From Herminiimonas sp. (GTDB lineage Bacteria > Pseudomonadota > Gammaproteobacteria > Burkholderiales > Burkholderiaceae_D), in NCBI GenBank assembly GCA_028292265.1, contig JAQGMR010000016.1:1-60624 (forward strand): a stretch of 60,624 nucleotides of DNA. Direction: 5' to 3'. Shown here in pieces: positions 7,807-16,384 of this stretch; positions within the stretch are counted from its first letter, which is position 1, and each line of letters starts with the position of its first letter. The notes under the pieces were generated by a model. That model was not told the DNA's origin. It did not search any database and worked only from the letters and a program-made list of their open reading frames with translations. The position numbers and the translations under genes are program-made.

Positions 7807-9663
7807 ATGATCGCGCCATTCGCCAAGTCCGCCCGCTTCTTTTCCCTGTTACTCGCCTTATGCGGCACAGTCACCGCTCAAGCCGCCGGCAGCAGCGCAG
7901 ACCGGTTGTTATCAGCCGCGCAAACAGGTGTCACGGTCAGGGACATGTCTTCGCCGCCGGTCAGCAGCGCGGTGCCGGGCACCTACCCGGTATCAATCCT
8001 GCCGATACCGACGCGCGTTGCGAGCGGCAGCACGGTTCGGCTGCAATGCGGCCGCACCTACTTCGGAACGCTCAACCTTGTTGGCAAATACAACGTCAGT
8101 GTCCGGACGGAAGGTGCCTGCGGGAAGGCCAGTATCACGCCGGGGCAGGCACTAAAGGGATGGACGCGCGAACAGGGCAATATCTACTCGGCGCCGATTC
8201 CGTTTTCACCGGCCCAGGTTGGCGTCGCGGGCAAGATGCTCGAGCTGGCCCATTTTCCGAATCGACCGCAGATTTGGGCAAAGGCCAAAAGTGATAGCCC
8301 CTCGACGTTGCAGTACGCAATGCCGAGCAGCGACCTGGCAGGCGCCACCGTGGTCTACCGTCCATTCGAATGGATGATTGAAACCCGCCAGATTCAGTCC
8401 TACAGCAACGGCGTCATCACACTTGGGCCAAAAAAGGGAGATGCCTACGACCCGCCCAAGGAAGGTGAGTTTTATGTCGAAGGCAAGCTATGGATGCTCG
8501 ATAGTCCGGGCGAGTGGGCAGTAGAGGGTGGCAGACTGTATGTGTGGGCGCCGGATGGCCGGTCGCCCGAGGGCCGGGTATGGGTGTCTCCCACGGCGAG
8601 CGGCATCGACGCCACCGATTCGCGCGGCGTGACAATCGATAACGTACACATTTTTGCGGCCTCGATCGGGATTGACGGCAGCAACTCCACCGACCTCCAA
8701 GTCCTGAACACGGAGATAGGCAATAGCGCAGAGGACGCCATCTTTGCAGGCGGCCGCGGCCTCGTTGTCGACAACGCCGCCATCAGCGACTCCGTGCAGA
8801 ACGGCATCCTCGGTTTCTATGGCATCGAAAACTCCATTGTCACGAATTCGCTCGTGACAGGCACCGGCATGGTCGGCATGCCGAAGCGGTCCAAGGGCGG
8901 CATTGTCTTTGAGCAGGCCAGCGGCCAGCGGGTCACCAACAACAAGGTACTCAACTCTTCCTACATCGGGATCCGGGTCCACAAGAACGCCATCGTCTCC
9001 GGCAATCTCGTGGACCGCGCCTGCCAGATATTGTCGGACTGTGGCGGCATCTATACCTTCGCGCCAGACAAGCAGCCGCTCAATGTGCGCATCGAAGGGA
9101 ATACGGTAAAGAACCTTGCGCAACGGACCTGCTATGCGGTCTACCTGGATGACAACGCGAATGGGGTAACCGTCACCCGCAACACCCTGATCAACAATCC
9201 GGGCGGGCTCGAAATGAACAACGGCTTCGACAACATCGTTTCGCAAAACGTGTTTACTTCAAGCGGCTATGAACACATTCTGCTTAACGAAACGGGGCAC
9301 GGCATTAGCATCCGCCGCAACCAGATTTCCGGGAACAGCTTCACATCTACCCGCGGCGAAGTGACCTACCGCCTGTGGAGCGTCAATGGCGGCTCCACCG
9401 TTGCCCAGTTCGCGAATTACGAGGACAACACTTATTCGGGATCGGGCAAAGGATTTGCCGAAGTGAGCGGCACCGGCATGCTGGACTACAACGGATGGAA
9501 ACAGAAGATGAAGCAGGACGGGCGCTCGGTCATGAAGGCCGGCGCCAGTCGCACGGGTAGTGAAGCGCCTGCACCACGCACCGCTTTGGAAAAAATGGTG
9601 GGACTTGCCGCCAGGTTCATCCGGAACGCGTCATGGGGAGAGTCGTCCACGGCGGGCCGGTGA
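7807..9663 (+). CDS. Secreted right-handed parallel beta-helix protein, probable polysaccharide-active enzyme
   Basis: Predicted secreted or periplasmic protein (618 aa) with a Sec signal peptide ending in AQA at about residue 26. Residues about 70-270 form an N-terminal module with segments such as LELAHFPNRPQIW, FYVEGKLWMLDSPGEW and GRLYVWAPDG, which in my recollection resemble the front part of beta-helix glycosidases such as GH141. Residues about 270-540 are rich in repeated short strands with Asn ladders (GNSAEDAIF, TNNKVLNSSYIGI, EGNTVKNLAQ, TRNTLINN), typical of pectate-lyase-like beta-helices. The ATG follows GTGGAGTCGAC. EPS lyase, glycosidase or epimerase are all possible; exact chemistry is not visible. 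Confidence 0.75.
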   Translation: MIAPFAKSARFFSLLLALCGTVTAQAAGSSADRLLSAAQTGVTVRDMSSPPVSSAVPGTYPVSILPIPTRVASGSTVRLQCGRTYFGTLNLVGKYNVSVRTEGACGKASITPGQALKGWTREQGNIYSAPIPFSPAQVGVAGKMLELAHFPNRPQIWAKAKSDSPSTLQYAMPSSDLAGATVVYRPFEWMIETRQIQSYSNGVITLGPKKGDAYDPPKEGEFYVEGKLWMLDSPGEWAVEGGRLYVWAPDGRSPEGRVWVSPTASGIDATDSRGVTIDNVHIFAASIGIDGSNSTDLQVLNTEIGNSAEDAIFAGGRGLVVDNAAISDSVQNGILGFYGIENSIVTNSLVTGTGMVGMPKRSKGGIVFEQASGQRVTNNKVLNSSYIGIRVHKNAIVSGNLVDRACQILSDCGGIYTFAPDKQPLNVRIEGNTVKNLAQRTCYAVYLDDNANGVTVTRNTLINNPGGLEMNNGFDNIVSQNVFTSSGYEHILLNETGHGISIRRNQISGNSFTSTRGEVTYRLWSVNGGSTVAQFANYEDNTYSGSGKGFAEVSGTGMLDYNGWKQKMKQDGRSVMKAGASRTGSEAPAPRTALEKMVGLAARFIRNASWGESSTAGR

Positions 9664-9672
9664 CGCGGATGA

Positions 9673-9697
9673 TGGCTGCCTGACAAGGCGGCAGCCA
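9673..9697. terminator. Hairpin between convergent genes
   Basis: TGGCTGCC and GGCAGCCA form a perfect 8-bp stem over a 9-nt loop in the 51-nt gap between the beta-helix gene and the oppositely oriented WecG-type gene. There is no T run on either side, so a two-way terminator is only a suggestion. Confidence 0.4.
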
Positions 9698-9714
9698 GCC
9701 GGAAGCAAGACCTG

Positions 9715-10494
9715 TTACGCTGCCGGCCCTTCGCTTCCACGCCCCATCTTTGCCCGGAGAAGCTGGCGCGCAAACTTGAAGACGAACAGCGTGTTGGTGA
9801 CGAGGTAGCGCTTCATCAGGCGCTGTGGATCAGAAACCAGCCGATACAGCCATTCAAGTCCGTTGCGCTGCCAGAAAAGAGGCGCGCGGCGGATCACCCC
9901 GGAGTGATAGTCGAATGCCGCGCCGACACCCAGCATGACCGCGTTGACGCGGCCGCGGTGCGCCGCCATCCACCGCTCCTGCTTAGGGCAGCCAAGACCC
10001 ACAAAGACGAGATGTGCGCCGCTGGCATTGATGGCTTCCACATGGGCTTCGTCTTCACTGTCCGACAGAGTCCGGAACGGCGGGGATACTGCGCCGCCGA
10101 TTTGCAGCGCAGGGAAAGCGTCGGAAACAGCGTTGCAAAGCCGTGCCAGGGTGGCATCGGTGCTACCGTAAAAGAAAACCGTCTGCTGCAGCCGCTCGGC
10201 TTCCGCGAGGTAGCGCCACATCAGGTCGGGGCCATTAATCCTTTCCTGTGTCGGGTACCCGAACAGTCGCAGGGCCCAGGCAATTGGCGCGCCGTCCGGT
10301 GTTGACATGTCGGCGCTATTCACCACCCGTCGGAACTCCGGATCGCGGGTGGTCGTCACCACCGAATGCACATTGCAGATGCAAACATAGCGCGACTCAT
10401 GCGCAGTAGCCCATTGCCGAATATTTCCGATGGCATCGTCCCACGACAGGGCATCGATTGATGCCCCTAAAACAGAATGCGATTTGCGCGGCAT
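9715..10494 (-). CDS. WecG/TagA/CpsF family glycosyltransferase
   Basis: Cytoplasmic, membrane-associated GT26 transferase that normally adds the second sugar to an undecaprenyl-diphosphate-linked first sugar. Family marks are NVHSVVTTTRDPEF near residue 45, STPDGAPIAWALRLFG near 70, the R-x-x-GPDL block (RINGPDLMWRY) near 90, VFVGLGCPKQERWM near 165 and the C-terminal RAPLFWQRNGLEWLYRL. The ATG at 10494 is preferred because GGAAAG precedes it; an in-frame ATG at 10506 would add four residues. It lies downstream of the GT4 gene on the same strand. It probably acts right after WcaJ in repeat-unit assembly. Confidence 0.9.
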   Translation of the reverse strand: MPRKSHSVLGASIDALSWDDAIGNIRQWATAHESRYVCICNVHSVVTTTRDPEFRRVVNSADMSTPDGAPIAWALRLFGYPTQERINGPDLMWRYLAEAERLQQTVFFYGSTDATLARLCNAVSDAFPALQIGGAVSPPFRTLSDSEDEAHVEAINASGAHLVFVGLGCPKQERWMAAHRGRVNAVMLGVGAAFDYHSGVIRRAPLFWQRNGLEWLYRLVSDPQRLMKRYLVTNTLFVFKFARQLLRAKMGRGSEGPAA

Positions 10495-10508
10495 GCTTCT
10501 TTCCATTG

Positions 10509-10538
10509 TTTTCTGATGCTTCTTTTTCTGATGCTTCT
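10509..10538. repeat. Two perfect 15-bp tandem repeats
   Basis: TTTTCTGATGCTTCT is repeated exactly twice without a gap, in the short spacer between the stop of the GT4 gene and the start of the WecG-type gene. A partial third copy (ATGCTTCT) overlaps the start codon region near 10493. Confidence 0.85.
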
Positions 10539-10539
10539 G

Positions 10540-11748
10540 TTAGCCGATTCGGTTTTGAAGGGTGCTCTGCGTTGAACTCCCCTTGGTACCGCCGGTTTGT
10601 CGCAATGATGCAATCGCTTCTTGATAGATTTCCATCAGTAGTCGGTAGTTGCGCGCACTGCTGTATTTTTTTTCATACTCGAGACGTGCAGCCTGTCCCA
10701 TTCTCATCATGTCGTCGGGGTGAGCATCGGCCCACGCCAGTTTCTCGGCGAGATCGACCGCATCGCCCGGCTTGACAAGCAAACCCGTAACGCCGTCTGT
10801 GACAAGTTCCCCCAATCCGCCGTGCCGGCTTGCGATCACCGCTGTGCCGCATGAAAACGCCTCAAGCGCAGCGAGGCCGAATGTTTCGTAGCAGGTGCTC
10901 GGCGCAACCAGGTAGAGCGCCTTGTGTAGCAAGGCCTGGACCCGGTCCGCGCTCTGGTACCCCAAGTAGCGTGCGCCGAAGGCCGCCAGCACCTTCTCCT
11001 TCAGGGGGCCATCGCCGATAACCTGCACCGACGGATTTGCGTTCAATTCCGAAGCCCGGATCAAAACTTCCAGCCCCTTCTCGAATGACAGTCGCCCAAC
11101 AAAAAGGCCGCCGCGCCGGCGCTCCCAGTCAGGCACCCGCTGCGCCTGCACGAAATTGGGCTTGATGCGCAGCCGCTCGGGCGGCAAGCCGCCGCGCACG
11201 AAGCGTTCGCGACAAAACTCATTGAGCGCGATGTAGCGGGTGACCTTGTCATCCCAGGTTCCGATTGCGCCATGCGCGATCAGCATGCCGGCCACCACTG
11301 CCGACTGCGCAGCGGAATCGCGATAGCATCTATGGACAACGCCGCGCCATGGAAGCTTGCCGACGCAATCCTCGCAAATCCGTCCGTCTCGCAACAGCAT
11401 GGCCTGCGGACACACCAGGCGGAAGTTGTGCAAAGTCTGGACGACCGGTATGCGTAGCTTTGACGCGATCCAATAGAGCGACGGCGAAATCAGCGGGAAA
11501 GTATTGTGGACGTGGATCACGTCAGGGGCGAAGGCGAGGCACTCCCGTTGGATGTCGCTGACGGTGTTGGACGACCAGAACGTCTGCAACGCCGCTTCCA
11601 TCTTTGGCATGCTCGCGAGGTCGTCGTTATGTCGTTCATGGATCAGCAATTCATGGCCGTGCGAACGCAATAATTCTGTCTCGGCCTCTACCATCACGTC
11701 TTCGCCGCCGCGATGCTGGTATCTGTTGTGAGCAATCAGGATCTTCAT
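10540..11748 (-). CDS. GT4-family glycosyltransferase
   Basis: GT-B fold retaining glycosyltransferase of about 402 aa, expected to add a sugar to the lipid-linked repeat unit. The N-terminal domain starts MKILIAHNRYQHRGGEDVM, a typical opening for this subfamily. The C-terminal domain carries FVGRLSFEKGLEVLIRA near residue 220 and the EX7E-type nucleotide-sugar motif ETFGLAALE near 300. The ATG at 11748 is chosen because the family begins here; the open frame extends 12 codons further without similarity. Donor and acceptor sugars cannot be read from sequence. Probably co-transcribed with the downstream WecG-type gene. Confidence 0.88.
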   Translation of the reverse strand: MKILIAHNRYQHRGGEDVMVEAETELLRSHGHELLIHERHNDDLASMPKMEAALQTFWSSNTVSDIQRECLAFAPDVIHVHNTFPLISPSLYWIASKLRIPVVQTLHNFRLVCPQAMLLRDGRICEDCVGKLPWRGVVHRCYRDSAAQSAVVAGMLIAHGAIGTWDDKVTRYIALNEFCRERFVRGGLPPERLRIKPNFVQAQRVPDWERRRGGLFVGRLSFEKGLEVLIRASELNANPSVQVIGDGPLKEKVLAAFGARYLGYQSADRVQALLHKALYLVAPSTCYETFGLAALEAFSCGTAVIASRHGGLGELVTDGVTGLLVKPGDAVDLAEKLAWADAHPDDMMRMGQAARLEYEKKYSSARNYRLLMEIYQEAIASLRQTGGTKGSSTQSTLQNRIG

Positions 11749-12155
11749 AAGCTTGCGCGGAAAGCAAGCTGGCAAGGCTCGCAAATACCGGCTGCGCCGT
11801 TGCGCTGTGGTGATTGCTTATTGGACATTAAGTACGGCTGTGTGGCACTGAGAATGCTCAACATGGGAAGCGGTGCAACCGCGGATTGACAACGCTGCGA
11901 CGCAAATTTTTTGGGAGATCGCGTGACAGATCGCGTACAAGAGGCGCTTGAAGTGCCGAGCCAGAGCGGTGTGCAATTGCGTAGAGCGCGCGCGATACCG
12001 GTTGAAAGCGGATTGTGGAACGTGATTGGCGCGCAAGGAATTTGCTGATTCACAAGTCAGCTTGCGAGCTTTGCGTCGAAGATGTGAGCAAGCCACTTTT
12101 CGCGCCATCGCGGAAGCATGGTCCAAAGCAAAGCGAACGACCCAGGAGATCCCAT
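11749..12155. promoter_or_regulatory. Divergent intergenic region
   Basis: A 407-nt region between the leftward GT4 gene and the rightward methyltransferase-like gene, presumably holding both promoters. It contains a sigma-54-like element at 11843-11858 and the AGGAG box for the TTG start at 12156. No gene is convincing here, although the frame of the downstream gene stays open back to 12015. Confidence 0.5.
11843..11858 (+). promoter_or_regulatory. Candidate sigma-54 (-24/-12) promoter
   Basis: TGGCACTGAGAATGCT has GG and GC separated by exactly 10 nt and matches TGGCAC of the -24 element; the -12 part is ATGC rather than TTGC. It would transcribe towards the methyltransferase-like gene, with a long leader. 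One mismatch in the core and no visible enhancer site keep this tentative. Confidence 0.35.
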
Positions 12156-12935
12156 TTGAAAAACGCTCTCAACGCGCAGCTTGACCCGGTTGCCCCACCA
12201 GGGTCATGCGACAAGCTTTTGTCGGCGCAGCGACGCAAGATGTTTGCGGCCTTCGCCGCGTTTCGCAGCGACCCGACGGCAGCAGCCGATCCCGGCACCG
12301 ACTCCATCCTCGACGTTGAATCCCGCTCAGCGCTGACGCATGCGGGGTCGAGCATTTTGCTGACCTGCGCTGAAGCGCAGGACCGTCAGCGCATCGTGTC
12401 TTGCGCAATCGAGCCCGTGTTGGACTCCGGCCGGCCGCGCGCGACGTCTGACGGCTGGATGAAGTACCTCCGGGTCGACGGGCGCCACCTTCCGTTTACC
12501 GATGGCGAATTCGACTGGGTCTTCTGCGGCGAAATCATGGAACGCAGCGGCAGCTTCGAGCGACAGTTTGAACTGCTCGCTGAGTTATGCCGGGTTGCCC
12601 GCAAGGGTGTTTTTGTAACCACCGCGAATCGTTGGCATCCTCTGGAATTCAACACCGCGCTGCCATTTTTGCACTGGCTTCCGGCGGACGTGTGGCGGCG
12701 CGTGCTGAAGCTGTCTGGAAAGAGCGCATGGGCTTCGCCCTCCGCGTTGAATCTGCTGGACGCCGACGGGCTTGCACGCTTGTCCGCGCTACTGCCTGGC
12801 AAGCCAAAACATGAGATCGGTCACCTGCGCGTCGCTGGCGTGAAGTCCCATTTCTTCCTCATGATCAGGAAGCCGGCTTCCAGCGCGGGAGGGCGGCTGG
12901 AGGCGGTCGCGCGCCGGTCAGAAAGGAGTGCTTGA
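12156..12935 (+). CDS. Methyltransferase-like protein (class I fold, weak)
   Basis: About 259 aa if translation starts at the TTG at 12156, which has AGGAG seven bases upstream. The central part resembles Methyltransf_11 SAM-dependent enzymes: YLRVDGRHLPFTDGEFDWVFCGEIMER near residue 105-130 is a normal motif II/III region, followed by RVARKGVFVTTANRWHPLE near 150. The glycine-rich SAM-binding motif I, expected just after residue 50, is not recognisable: an acidic/serine stretch (DVESRSALTHAGSSILL) stands there. The protein may therefore be an inactive or divergent methyltransferase. It lies alone on this strand between EPS gene blocks, so a role in polymer or lipid-carrier modification is only a guess. 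Confidence 0.6.
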   Translation: MKNALNAQLDPVAPPGSCDKLLSAQRRKMFAAFAAFRSDPTAAADPGTDSILDVESRSALTHAGSSILLTCAEAQDRQRIVSCAIEPVLDSGRPRATSDGWMKYLRVDGRHLPFTDGEFDWVFCGEIMERSGSFERQFELLAELCRVARKGVFVTTANRWHPLEFNTALPFLHWLPADVWRRVLKLSGKSAWASPSALNLLDADGLARLSALLPGKPKHEIGHLRVAGVKSHFFLMIRKPASSAGGRLEAVARRSERSA

Positions 12936-13329
12936 GAGGTCGGGTGGCACTTGTCCATGGTGGCAGTTTTCGCTTCAGCGATAAGCGTCCTTCAAGCGCA
13001 GGATGTTTTAAGCAATCCTTCCTGCTGGTGCTCTGGAAAGCCGCGGCGCAGGGCCAACGCATCGAGGTCCTTGACGGTGTGGAAAAGGCGATCCCCCGCT
13101 TGATGTCACTGAAGATCTGATTGGGTATGCCGTACCAATGACGGATGGAACGATGCCACGCCGATCCTGGTGCCGCCCGCGCAGGAATTGGTGAGGTGAA
13201 CGCATCTGCCGGCCTTGAGCGACAATGAGCGGTGCCGGGTGCAGCAGCGGCCCGACAAATAAAGCCGCCACGCCGTTAGGCCAGTGTAAAGCGGTCGTTG
13301 CATCAGGACCTCAAGGGAGACGTGACCTC
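12936..13329. other. Intergenic region without recognised gene
   Basis: A 394-nt gap between the methyltransferase-like gene and the cupin gene. Short open frames of 62-87 codons occur on both strands but none has a ribosome-binding site or family resemblance that I recognise. No insertion-sequence ends or terminator were seen. Confidence 0.5.
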
Positions 13330-13743
13330 ATGACAGCGAAAGATTTTGTCGCAACCCATGCCCGCGAAGCGAAGTTTGAACGCGGCTTGCGGTCATTCTT
13401 TGAATACCGTGACCTCGGGATAAAGCAGGCGACGCACGGCAAGGTCGCAGCACACGTTATCCGTCCCGCTGGAGGGGCTGGTTTCTCGAGTCAGCCCCAC
13501 AAACATTCGACCACGTTCCAGCTCGTCTATGTGTTGAAAGGCTGGATCGAGTTTGAATACGAAGACCAGGGTGTCGTGCGGCTGGAGGCGGGGTCCTCGG
13601 TATATCAGCCGCCGGGAATTCGCCATCGAGAGCTTGGACATAGCGAAGATCTGGAGATGCTGGAAGTCGTGATGCCGGGAGACTTCAGTACGGAGGAGGT
13701 CGACTCGGTGCAGGCTTGCTTGCCCGCGCAAACGGACCATTGA
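13330..13743 (+). CDS. Small single-domain cupin protein
   Basis: A 137-aa protein with one cupin barrel. Motif 1 is represented by GFSSQPHKHSTTFQLVYVLKG (two His and a Gln) near residue 55 and motif 2 by PPGIRHRELGH near 97, so metal binding is likely. The ATG at 13330 is chosen because AGGGAGA lies just upstream; the open frame extends 35 codons further back without similarity. It ends 5 nt before the DUF3995 gene, so the pair are probably co-transcribed. Cupins of this size can be isomerases, dioxygenases or sensors; nothing here fixes the function. Confidence 0.75.
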   Translation: MTAKDFVATHAREAKFERGLRSFFEYRDLGIKQATHGKVAAHVIRPAGGAGFSSQPHKHSTTFQLVYVLKGWIEFEYEDQGVVRLEAGSSVYQPPGIRHRELGHSEDLEMLEVVMPGDFSTEEVDSVQACLPAQTDH

Positions 13744-13748
13744 ACGCC

Positions 13749-14180
13749 ATGAGAGCGATCCTTCCATTGGTGCTCAGCATCGTTTTTCTGATACTCGCTC
13801 TCTGGCACTTTCGCATGGCGCTTTTGCCGTCGGGCGGCGCACCAGGCGGCGCGGTGCCAAGCGTCGGCGGCAAGCCCTTGTTCGTTCCCTCGGCCGGGGC
13901 AACGGTCGCTGTCGGCTTGCTGTTACTGGTCTGCGCGGGGCTGGTCGCTGCTACCGGCGGACTTATCGGCATCAGCGTGCCACCGAGCCTGCTTTACTGG
14001 CTTAGCCTTGCCCTCGCGCTCGGCTTGCTGGCGAGGGCAATTGGCGAGTTCAAATACGTCGGCTTTTTTAAGCGCGTACGCGGGAGCCGATTTGCGACCC
14101 TCGACACATTCGTGTACTCGCCGCTTTGTCTCTTGCTCGCGCTTGGCGTGGCGCTGGTAGCACTGGGGACTGGCGTTTAA
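13749..14180 (+). CDS. DUF3995 family integral membrane protein
   Basis: A 143-aa inner-membrane protein with about four hydrophobic helices (residues about 4-22, 52-72, 78-100 and 120-140). The segment RAIGEFKYVGFFKRVRGSRF followed by DTFVYSPLCLLLAL is the family's characteristic C-terminal signature. The ATG at 13749 sits 5 nt after the cupin stop, which suggests translational coupling. The function of the family is not established. The gene ends only 8 nt before the convergent acyltransferase gene, with no visible terminator between them. Confidence 0.8.
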   Translation: MRAILPLVLSIVFLILALWHFRMALLPSGGAPGGAVPSVGGKPLFVPSAGATVAVGLLLLVCAGLVAATGGLIGISVPPSLLYWLSLALALGLLARAIGEFKYVGFFKRVRGSRFATLDTFVYSPLCLLLALGVALVALGTGV

Positions 14181-14188
14181 CCTCCGGC

Positions 14189-16186
14189 TTACCGCAATGC
14201 CCCAACTTCACGTAAAGCACCGGCAGAGTTGCGCTCGCTGTTGCCGGTCTTGCCGTCATGTCCGAACGGATTGCCCAGCTTCTCGATGTAAAGCCGTGCC
14301 ACCACCGTAGCCGCCTTGGCATTGAGGTGATTCGAGTCCTTGTAGAGCGCGATATTACCGAGATAAGTCGGACATTCGCGCGCGTCACACATTACCCGCT
14401 TGGGGTCGATTACGATTGCGCCTGGCGAACGTGCCGCCACCCGGTCAATGATCTGTTCCGACTCGGACATCAGGTTGCGGGTATAGCTGACAGGAATGCT
14501 GCAATTGGTGTCCTGGCTTATCCAGCCACGACGCAGGAACAGGATGCACTGGGACAGGTCTGGCTCGTGCGTCGCAGCATCCTTGAAGATCACCGGCGTG
14601 GCGCCAGCCTTGATGATGCGGTCCACGGTGGTCTGCAGACGTTTCTCCAGGCCGGCGGGGTCCTCGGACGACCAGTAGCTTCCCAATGCAACGTACTTGA
14701 AATTGCCTGCCAGCCGCAGCAGGTCTTCGTTCCGCTTCTGACAGGTACTCGGCGTCGAGGAGGGCGGGACGGTATCCTGCGCCAGGTCGACCGGCGAGCA
14801 GCCGCCCTGGACGTGGTAGACCATCCGCAGTCCTGCATTGCTCGCCAGCTCTTCCATGGTCGGCTTGAAGTGGTGGGCATGCGAGTCGCCCATGAGCAGG
14901 ATGCTGGATTTCGGCTTGTTCATGTCGCCGTAGGCGCAATGCGATTCCAGGTATTCCAGGCTGACGAGGTGATAGTCGCTGGGGCGAATGGAGCAGGAGC
15001 GTGAAAGGTCGCGTTCAAAGGAATAGCTTGATATGAGCTGACGGATGTCTTCCGGAAAGCGGCGCGGCGCGCCTTCGGTCATGTAGGAATAGAGGCCGAC
15101 CGACATGAAGAGCGCCGCAGGCACCGCGTAGTAACGAAAGAACGCTTTCGGAAAGGTGACGCTGCGGGAATGACGCACAGGCTGCTCTATCCAACGCCAG
15201 CTTGCGATGGCCAGCGCGAAGGCACCGGCGACGGCCGCTGCGCCGACCGCGAAATTGATCTCGATATGGCGGTACCGGAGAAAAGAAAAGATCGGCCAGT
15301 GCCACAGGTAGAGCGAATAGGAAATCAGTCCCACCGCAACCATCGGACGCGTCTTGAGGAATCGCGTCGCAAGATTCGGTACGGTGCCGGCGTGAATCAG
15401 CAGGGCAGCGCCCAGACACGGATAGAGCGAGTTAATTCCCGGGAAGGTACTGCCCCGGTTAAGCATGAAGAACGACGCCACCATCATCGTTAGTCCGCCC
15501 AGGCCGAAAACTTGCGCCCACGCGCTCGATCGCAGCGGTGCGCGTTGCTGGATGAAATAGCAGAGCGCGCCAATTATCAGCTCATGCGCGCGTGAACTGA
15601 GCAGGAAGTACGACTTCACCTCGCCGGTCTTCCATTGCGACAGCGCGGCAAAGGCAACGCCCAGCACCAATAACAAGCTCAGGATATGGCGACGGCCGAA
15701 CCGATACAGCACCAGCAGCAGGATCGGGAAAATGAAGTAGAACTGTTCTTCCACGGACAGCGACCAGGTGTGCAGCAGTGGAAATTCCTCGGTCCGCTGT
15801 CCGAAGTAGCCCCAGCTCAGCATCGAGAAGAAAACGTTGGCAGCGAATGCCCACGATGCGGCAAGCGAGGTGGTATAAAAAATATAGTCGTTTGGAATGA
15901 GCAGCCAGCTGGAGACCACCAGCGTTACCACCGCGACCGCGATGTAGGCCGGCAGGATGCGCTTGATGCGCCGGGTGTAGAACTCCGCAAAGCTGAAGCG
16001 GTCGGCTTCCATGCCCCGCGCGATCAATCCGGTGATGAGAAATCCGGATATCACGAAGAAAATATCGACGCCGACGAACCCGCCCGGCAGCAGGCGTGCG
16101 CTGGCATGGAACGCAATAACAGCGAGCACGGCCACGGCGCGAAGCCCGTCGACATCTGAGCGATATTCCAGGTGGGGATTGTTCAT
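14189..16186 (-). CDS. Acyltransferase-3/SGNH O-acetyltransferase (OafA/YrhL type)
   Basis: Inner-membrane O-acyltransferase expected to transfer acetyl or a similar group to the polysaccharide. The N-terminal half (residues about 8-360) is an acyltransferase-3 domain with about ten membrane helices; it opens with YRSDVDGLRAVAVLAVIAFH and contains GGFVGVDIFFVISGFLIT. The C-terminal half is a periplasmic SGNH domain with LLMGDSHAHHFKP (catalytic Ser) near residue 425 and KDSNHLN (Asp-x-x-His) near 625. The length of 665 aa is typical for the fused type. It is the last gene of the leftward EPS series, after the deacetylase, so the two may set the acetylation state of the product. Confidence 0.92.
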   Translation of the reverse strand: MNNPHLEYRSDVDGLRAVAVLAVIAFHASARLLPGGFVGVDIFFVISGFLITGLIARGMEADRFSFAEFYTRRIKRILPAYIAVAVVTLVVSSWLLIPNDYIFYTTSLAASWAFAANVFFSMLSWGYFGQRTEEFPLLHTWSLSVEEQFYFIFPILLLVLYRFGRRHILSLLLVLGVAFAALSQWKTGEVKSYFLLSSRAHELIIGALCYFIQQRAPLRSSAWAQVFGLGGLTMMVASFFMLNRGSTFPGINSLYPCLGAALLIHAGTVPNLATRFLKTRPMVAVGLISYSLYLWHWPIFSFLRYRHIEINFAVGAAAVAGAFALAIASWRWIEQPVRHSRSVTFPKAFFRYYAVPAALFMSVGLYSYMTEGAPRRFPEDIRQLISSYSFERDLSRSCSIRPSDYHLVSLEYLESHCAYGDMNKPKSSILLMGDSHAHHFKPTMEELASNAGLRMVYHVQGGCSPVDLAQDTVPPSSTPSTCQKRNEDLLRLAGNFKYVALGSYWSSEDPAGLEKRLQTTVDRIIKAGATPVIFKDAATHEPDLSQCILFLRRGWISQDTNCSIPVSYTRNLMSESEQIIDRVAARSPGAIVIDPKRVMCDARECPTYLGNIALYKDSNHLNAKAATVVARLYIEKLGNPFGHDGKTGNSERNSAGALREVGALR

Positions 16187-16384
16187 CGAAGTGCTGAGTT
16201 TTTGTGTTGCAATGATTTTCCGTTTGTCACGGAAACCGGTATTGAGCCGTCACAAGGCACTTTGATATGCGACCTCGCTCATGGTGCCCTTCCTAAGGTC
16301 ATGGGCCGCCGATTGCGACAGGCGCTTTCCACGCACTGGCTCCTGGGCGAGCGATGCGAATTCAAGAAGAAGATTAGAAGGAGG

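Noticed and set aside
12936..13329. Insertion-sequence remnant in the gap before the cupin gene
   Set aside because: No inverted ends, target duplication or transposase motifs recognised in any frame.
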